Below, in pieces: positions 6,216 through 9,070 of a stretch of DNA of 9,070 nucleotides (the stretch's first letter is position 1; every line of letters starts with the position of its first letter). Source of the stretch: Bacteroidales bacterium UBA2716 (lineage in GTDB: Bacteria; Bacteroidota; Bacteroidia; Bacteroidales; UBA932); NCBI GenBank assembly GCA_002354005.1, contig DEKS01000057.1, positions 6,276 through 15,345 on the forward strand, read 5' to 3'. The notes below the pieces were generated by a model. The model was not told the origin of the DNA, ran no database searches, and saw only the letters and a list, made by a program, of their open reading frames with translations. The position numbers and the translations under genes were made by a program.

Positions 6216-7538
6216 ATGTTCGAGAACCTGAGCGAAAGACTGGAACGGTCTTTCAAAATATTGAAGGGTGAAGGAAAAATCACCGAGATTAATGTAGCGG
6301 AAACCGTCAAGGATATCCGCAAGGCGCTGCTGGATGCCGACGTAAGCTACAAGGTGGCCAAGGACTTCTGCGACCGCGTGAAGGACAAAGCCATGGGCGC
6401 CAACGTGCTCACCGCCGTGAAGCCCCAGCAGATGATGGTGAAAATCACCCACGACGAGTTGGCGGCGTTCATGGGCTCGCAGGCCCAGGACATCAACCTC
6501 AAAGGAAATCCCGCCGTGGTGCTGGTGGCCGGTCTCAACGGTTCCGGTAAAACCACCTTCTCCGGCAAGCTGGCCCTGCACATCAAGTCCAAGCGTGGCA
6601 TGAAGGTGCTCCTGGCGGCCTGCGATACTTTCCGTCCGGCCGCTATCGACCAGCTAAAACTGCTGGGAGAAAGCATTTCCGTTCCGGTCTATACCGAGGA
6701 AGGGGAGAAAGATCCTATCAAAATTGCCAAGGCTGCCATTGCCAAGGCCCGGGCAGAGGGCTTCAGCGTGGTCATTGTGGATACCGCCGGCCGTCTGGCC
6801 GTGGATCAGCAGCTCATGGACGAGATTTCTGCCCTGCACCAGGCCGTTCAGCCCACGGAAACCCTCTTTGTGGTAGATGCCATGACCGGTCAGGATGCCG
6901 TGGAAACGGCCAAGGCCTTCAACGACCGTCTGGATTTTGACGGCGTGGTCCTTACCAAGATGGACGGCGATACCCGTGGCGGTGCCGCCCTCTCCATCAA
7001 GGCGGTAGTGGGTAAGCCCATTAAGTTTGTGAGCTCCGGAGAAAAGCTGGAGGCGCTGGACGTGTTCCACCCGGAGCGCATCGCAGACCGCATCCTGGGC
7101 ATGGGAGACGTGGTTTCCCTGGTGGAAAAAGCGCAGGAACAGTACGACGAAAAACAGGCCCGCGAGCTCAAGAAAAAGCTGGCCAAGGACCAGTTCACCC
7201 TGTGGGACTTCTATCAGCAAATTCAGCAGGTGAAAAAGATGGGAAACATGAAAGAGCTGGCCTCCATGATTCCCGGTGTGGGCAAGGCCCTCAAGGATGT
7301 GGACATTCCGGACGATGCCTTCAAGAGCACGGAAGCCATCATCCTGTCCATGACCCCGTACGAACGCGAGCATCCGGAGGCCATCAACGGTTCCCGCCGC
7401 AAGCGCATCGCAGACGGCTCCGGCACTTCCGTTCCGGATGTGAACAAGCTCCTCAAGCAGTTCGAGGGCACCCGCAAGCTCATGAAGGGCGTGGCCACGG
7501 GCTCACTGATGCAAAGAATGAAGGGATTTAGAGGCTAA
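6216..7538 (+). CDS. ffh: Signal recognition particle GTPase Ffh (SRP54)
   Basis: A full-length 440-residue SRP54. With 4.5S RNA it binds signal sequences as they leave the ribosome and delivers inner-membrane and exported proteins to the receptor FtsY. The N domain is a helical bundle (about 1-90; MFENLSERLERSFKIL). The G domain carries GLNGSGKTT (106-114, P-loop), DTFRPAA (137-143), DTAGR (189-193), TKMDGDTRGG (247-256) and the FVSSGEK region (271-277). The M domain (about 325-440) has the SRP54 RNA-binding signature SRRKRIADGSGTSVPDVN (393-410) and a methionine-bearing C-terminus. The start at ATG 6216 gives the conserved N-terminus; an extension to 6090 would include the promoter. The last nine codons and the stop lie inside a perfect 22-bp inverted repeat. 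The gene is single, with no same-strand neighbour in the window. Confidence 0.98.
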   Translation: MFENLSERLERSFKILKGEGKITEINVAETVKDIRKALLDADVSYKVAKDFCDRVKDKAMGANVLTAVKPQQMMVKITHDELAAFMGSQAQDINLKGNPAVVLVAGLNGSGKTTFSGKLALHIKSKRGMKVLLAACDTFRPAAIDQLKLLGESISVPVYTEEGEKDPIKIAKAAIAKARAEGFSVVIVDTAGRLAVDQQLMDEISALHQAVQPTETLFVVDAMTGQDAVETAKAFNDRLDFDGVVLTKMDGDTRGGAALSIKAVVGKPIKFVSSGEKLEALDVFHPERIADRILGMGDVVSLVEKAQEQYDEKQARELKKKLAKDQFTLWDFYQQIQQVKKMGNMKELASMIPGVGKALKDVDIPDDAFKSTEAIILSMTPYEREHPEAINGSRRKRIADGSGTSVPDVNKLLKQFEGTRKLMKGVATGSLMQRMKGFRG

Positions 7539-7557
7539 ATCCCTTCATTCTTTGCAT
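7509..7557 (+). repeat. Perfect 22-bp inverted repeat across the ffh stop codon
   Basis: The left arm is 7509-7530 and the right arm 7536-7557; the arms are exact reverse complements, separated by the 5-nt loop GAGGC. The left arm encodes the end of Ffh (MQRMKGF); the TAA stop is the first three bases of the right arm. The arms are AT-rich to moderate in GC. After the right arm comes GAAAACATCC, with no T-run, so it is not a textbook intrinsic terminator on either strand. It may still end or protect the mRNAs of both convergent genes. Confidence 0.9.
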
Positions 7558-7573
7558 GAAAACATCCACGTTA

Positions 7574-7614
7574 CCCCCTCCCGAAACCCCTCCCCTCGGG
7601 GGAGGGACTTGGGG
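7574..7614. repeat. C-run/G-run palindromic element between ffh and the nucleotidase gene
   Basis: A run of C tracts (7574-7578, 7580-7582, 7587-7590, 7592-7595) is followed by G tracts (7598-7602, 7604-7606, 7611-7614). CCCTCCCC (7588-7595) pairs with GGGGAGGG (7599-7606) across TCG as an 8-bp all-strong hairpin. On the minus strand 7595-7574 carries four G tracts with loops A, TTTC and A, a standard G-quadruplex pattern. It resembles, from memory, G/C-run palindromes scattered in Bacteroidota intergenic regions; I cannot check its copy number. It sits three bases from the nucleotidase stop codon, so would be in that mRNA's 3' end and may serve as a terminator or barrier between convergent genes. 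Confidence 0.7.
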
Positions 7615-7616
7615 AT

Positions 7617-9070
7617 TCAGCGTTTGAACAGTAGCGCCATATCCTGCTCCAGGGCAGGGCGGGCCAGTTTCTCCGGAACGAATTCCCATTTGCCGATAAC
7701 CGCCGGATTCCCAATGACTTCCGGGTCGATGGAGCCGTTGTCCATGAGGTAGTCGTACAGTAGGTTCCGGATTTCCGGATAGCGGGCTACTACGCGCTCG
7801 TCAATCCGGTCGGTATCCACACCGGCCGCCTTCAGGTCTCCGCCGCCGCTGGCGCGGTAGGAGGTCATGGCTACGTTGTAGGTCTTTTCTGCCTGGAACG
7901 GGGTGCCATCGGCCATGGAGGTAATGACAATGCGGCTGCCAAAGGGCTTGGTGACATCCACCGTGTAGTTGATGCCGGCGGCGGAGTCAAAGTTGTAGGC
8001 CCGGTTGATAAACGACCAGCCGCGCTGCTGGGTGCGGGGATCGTCCCGGCTCTGGATCTTGAGCACGTGGTCTGTGGGCTTGGAGAGGGTGCAAATCCAG
8101 TTGTCGTAGGAAACTTCCAGATACTTTTGGATTTCCGCGCCGGTCATCTTTACTACATAGAGCTGATTCTCAAAGGGATAAATGGTAAACAGGTCGTTGA
8201 ATACCAGGGTGCCGGCTTTTACGTGGCCGTTGTAGGTGAGGGGAGCGGCAAAGGAAATCTGGGCCGGTGCCTGCGAGAGGCACAGCGTATGGATGAGGTT
8301 CATGTAGTCGCACATGCCTTTGTAGGCGTCGCGGGTGTAGAGCTCCGTATTCAGGATGCCCACTTCCTGAAGGGTGAAATCGCGCACGGCTTCAAAATCC
8401 TTGCGGAAATACTCGCGCATGGCGGGATCGGCCTTCTCTGCTTTTACGGGAATGAGGTCGGTCTCAAAAGATTTGCTCACAATTTTTCCGTTCTCAACCT
8501 TCAGGTGCATTTTCCCGTGGGCCACATAGCGACTGTGGCTGCCGGAGTTCAGGAGCGCGCAGGTGTCACGTGTTTCTACGTAGGGCCTGTGGTCGTGGCC
8601 GCAGATGAGCCAGTCCACCCCTTTTACCAGGTTGAAGGCGTCCAGGGCCTCTGCTTCCAGCTGGGTGCCGTCTCCCTGGCCGCAGGCGGAGTGCATGGCG
8701 GCCACCACTACGTCCGGATGCTCCTTGGCGCGCACCTTGTCCACATCGGCCTGGATAAGCTGGGCGATGGACACAAAGTGCATGCCGCTCCAGAGTTCCT
8801 CGGAGAGCCAGGCCTTGATATTGGCGTTGTTATAGCCGATGACGGCAATCCTCAGGCCGGCTTTTTCCACCATCTTGTACAGCGGGAAATATGGCTCTCC
8901 GTTGTCGTTGCGGATGGCGTTGCCCGCCAGGAAGGGGGCTCCGGCGCGCTTGAGGTCCGCCGCCACGCGGTCGTACACCTTGTGGCCGGTCTCAATGTCG
9001 TGGTTGCCCATGGCAACGGCGTCGTACCGCATGTATTCCAGCAGGCGCGGGAACAGGTGCGGGGTAAGGG
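7617..9070 (-). CDS. 5'-nucleotidase/2',3'-cyclic phosphodiesterase family protein (N-terminus missing)
   Basis: 483 residues are visible; the frame continues past base 9070, so the Met codon at 9030-9032 is not the start. Counting from that Met, GNHDIE (9-14) carries the metallophosphatase Asn ligand and catalytic His, His114 in AMHSACG is a likely metal ligand, and GHDHRP (145-150) is the last metal-binding motif. The first metal motif and any signal peptide lie outside the window. From about residue 225 the chain matches the 5'-nucleotidase C-terminal substrate domain, with GAEIQKYLEVSYDNW (298-312), GINYTVDVTKPFGSRI (353-368) and ASGGGDL (394-400). UshA-type enzymes hydrolyse nucleotides, cyclic nucleotides or UDP-sugars, usually outside the cytoplasm; substrate and location cannot be fixed here. 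It converges with ffh, and its TGA stop is beside the G/C-run element. Confidence 0.92.
   Translation of the reverse strand, partial: LTPHLFPRLLEYMRYDAVAMGNHDIETGHKVYDRVAADLKRAGAPFLAGNAIRNDNGEPYFPLYKMVEKAGLRIAVIGYNNANIKAWLSEELWSGMHFVSIAQLIQADVDKVRAKEHPDVVVAAMHSACGQGDGTQLEAEALDAFNLVKGVDWLICGHDHRPYVETRDTCALLNSGSHSRYVAHGKMHLKVENGKIVSKSFETDLIPVKAEKADPAMREYFRKDFEAVRDFTLQEVGILNTELYTRDAYKGMCDYMNLIHTLCLSQAPAQISFAAPLTYNGHVKAGTLVFNDLFTIYPFENQLYVVKMTGAEIQKYLEVSYDNWICTLSKPTDHVLKIQSRDDPRTQQRGWSFINRAYNFDSAAGINYTVDVTKPFGSRIVITSMADGTPFQAEKTYNVAMTSYRASGGGDLKAAGVDTDRIDERVVARYPEIRNLLYDYLMDNGSIDPEVIGNPAVIGKWEFVPEKLARPALEQDMALLFKR

Noticed and set aside
6654..7373. A 239-codon minus-strand open frame opposite ffh
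   Set aside because: It is antisense to an unmistakable SRP54 and its translation is a His/Leu/Gly-rich mirror of the codons on the other strand.
7509..7557. Calling the ffh 3' inverted repeat a standard Rho-independent terminator
   Set aside because: Neither strand has a T-run after the stem, so I list it as a repeat and leave termination as a hypothesis.
1..9070. Defence island, CRISPR, transposon, phage, tRNA or SRP RNA gene
   Set aside because: No regular repeat-spacer pattern, transposase or integrase motif, or tRNA-like cloverleaf with a GGTTCGA-type arm was found. The nuclease fragment and phosphatase fit housekeeping roles, and nothing else nearby supports a defence system. The 4.5S RNA partner of Ffh is not visible in the flanking spacers.

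Overview
The window most likely comes from the chromosome of a fairly GC-rich member of the Bacteroidota, probably order Bacteroidales. Three kinds of evidence support this. The best promoter matches are of the Bacteroidota -7 type TAnnTTTG (TATATTTG, TATCTTTG). Starts lack strong Shine-Dalgarno sequences. One gene encodes a lipoprotein combining what look like the DUF4493 and DUF6359 domains, which are typical of gut Bacteroidales. The genus cannot be set from this sequence; a high-GC lineage such as Rikenellaceae/Alistipes relatives would fit, but that is a guess.

There are eight protein genes, two cut by the window edges, and no RNA gene, CRISPR array, transposon or phage gene that I can see. 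In order: the 3' end of a PD-(D/E)XK nuclease with a cysteine-cluster C-terminus (+, 1-258); a cytidylate-kinase-like P-loop protein (-, 259-918); a tyrosine/lipid-type phosphatase with a CX5R active site (+, 974-1762); an AMP-forming acyl-CoA synthetase (-, 1769-3394); a cardiolipin synthase with two HKD motifs (+, 3471-4925); a DUF4493/DUF6359 lipoprotein (-, 4922-6007); the signal recognition particle GTPase Ffh (+, 6216-7538); and a 5'-nucleotidase-type metallophosphatase cut at its N-terminus (-, 7617-9070).

The layout is the most unusual thing here. The eight genes alternate strand without exception, so no two adjacent genes can share a simple operon. The four tail-to-tail junctions are 0, 6, -4 and 78 nt, and the first three leave no room for a terminator between stop codons. 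The three head-to-head spacers (55, 76 and 208 nt) hold the promoters. The 78-nt spacer after ffh holds a perfect 22-bp inverted repeat straddling the ffh stop codon, followed by a C-run/G-run palindrome.

Functionally the genes are a housekeeping mix: DNA repair, nucleotide metabolism, lipid metabolism (acyl activation and cardiolipin synthesis are divergently arranged), envelope and protein targeting. I do not see a defence system or biosynthetic cluster. The points worth a second look concern gene arrangement, a probably leaderless phosphatase mRNA, a motif shared by two divergent promoter regions, and the structured ffh 3' end.
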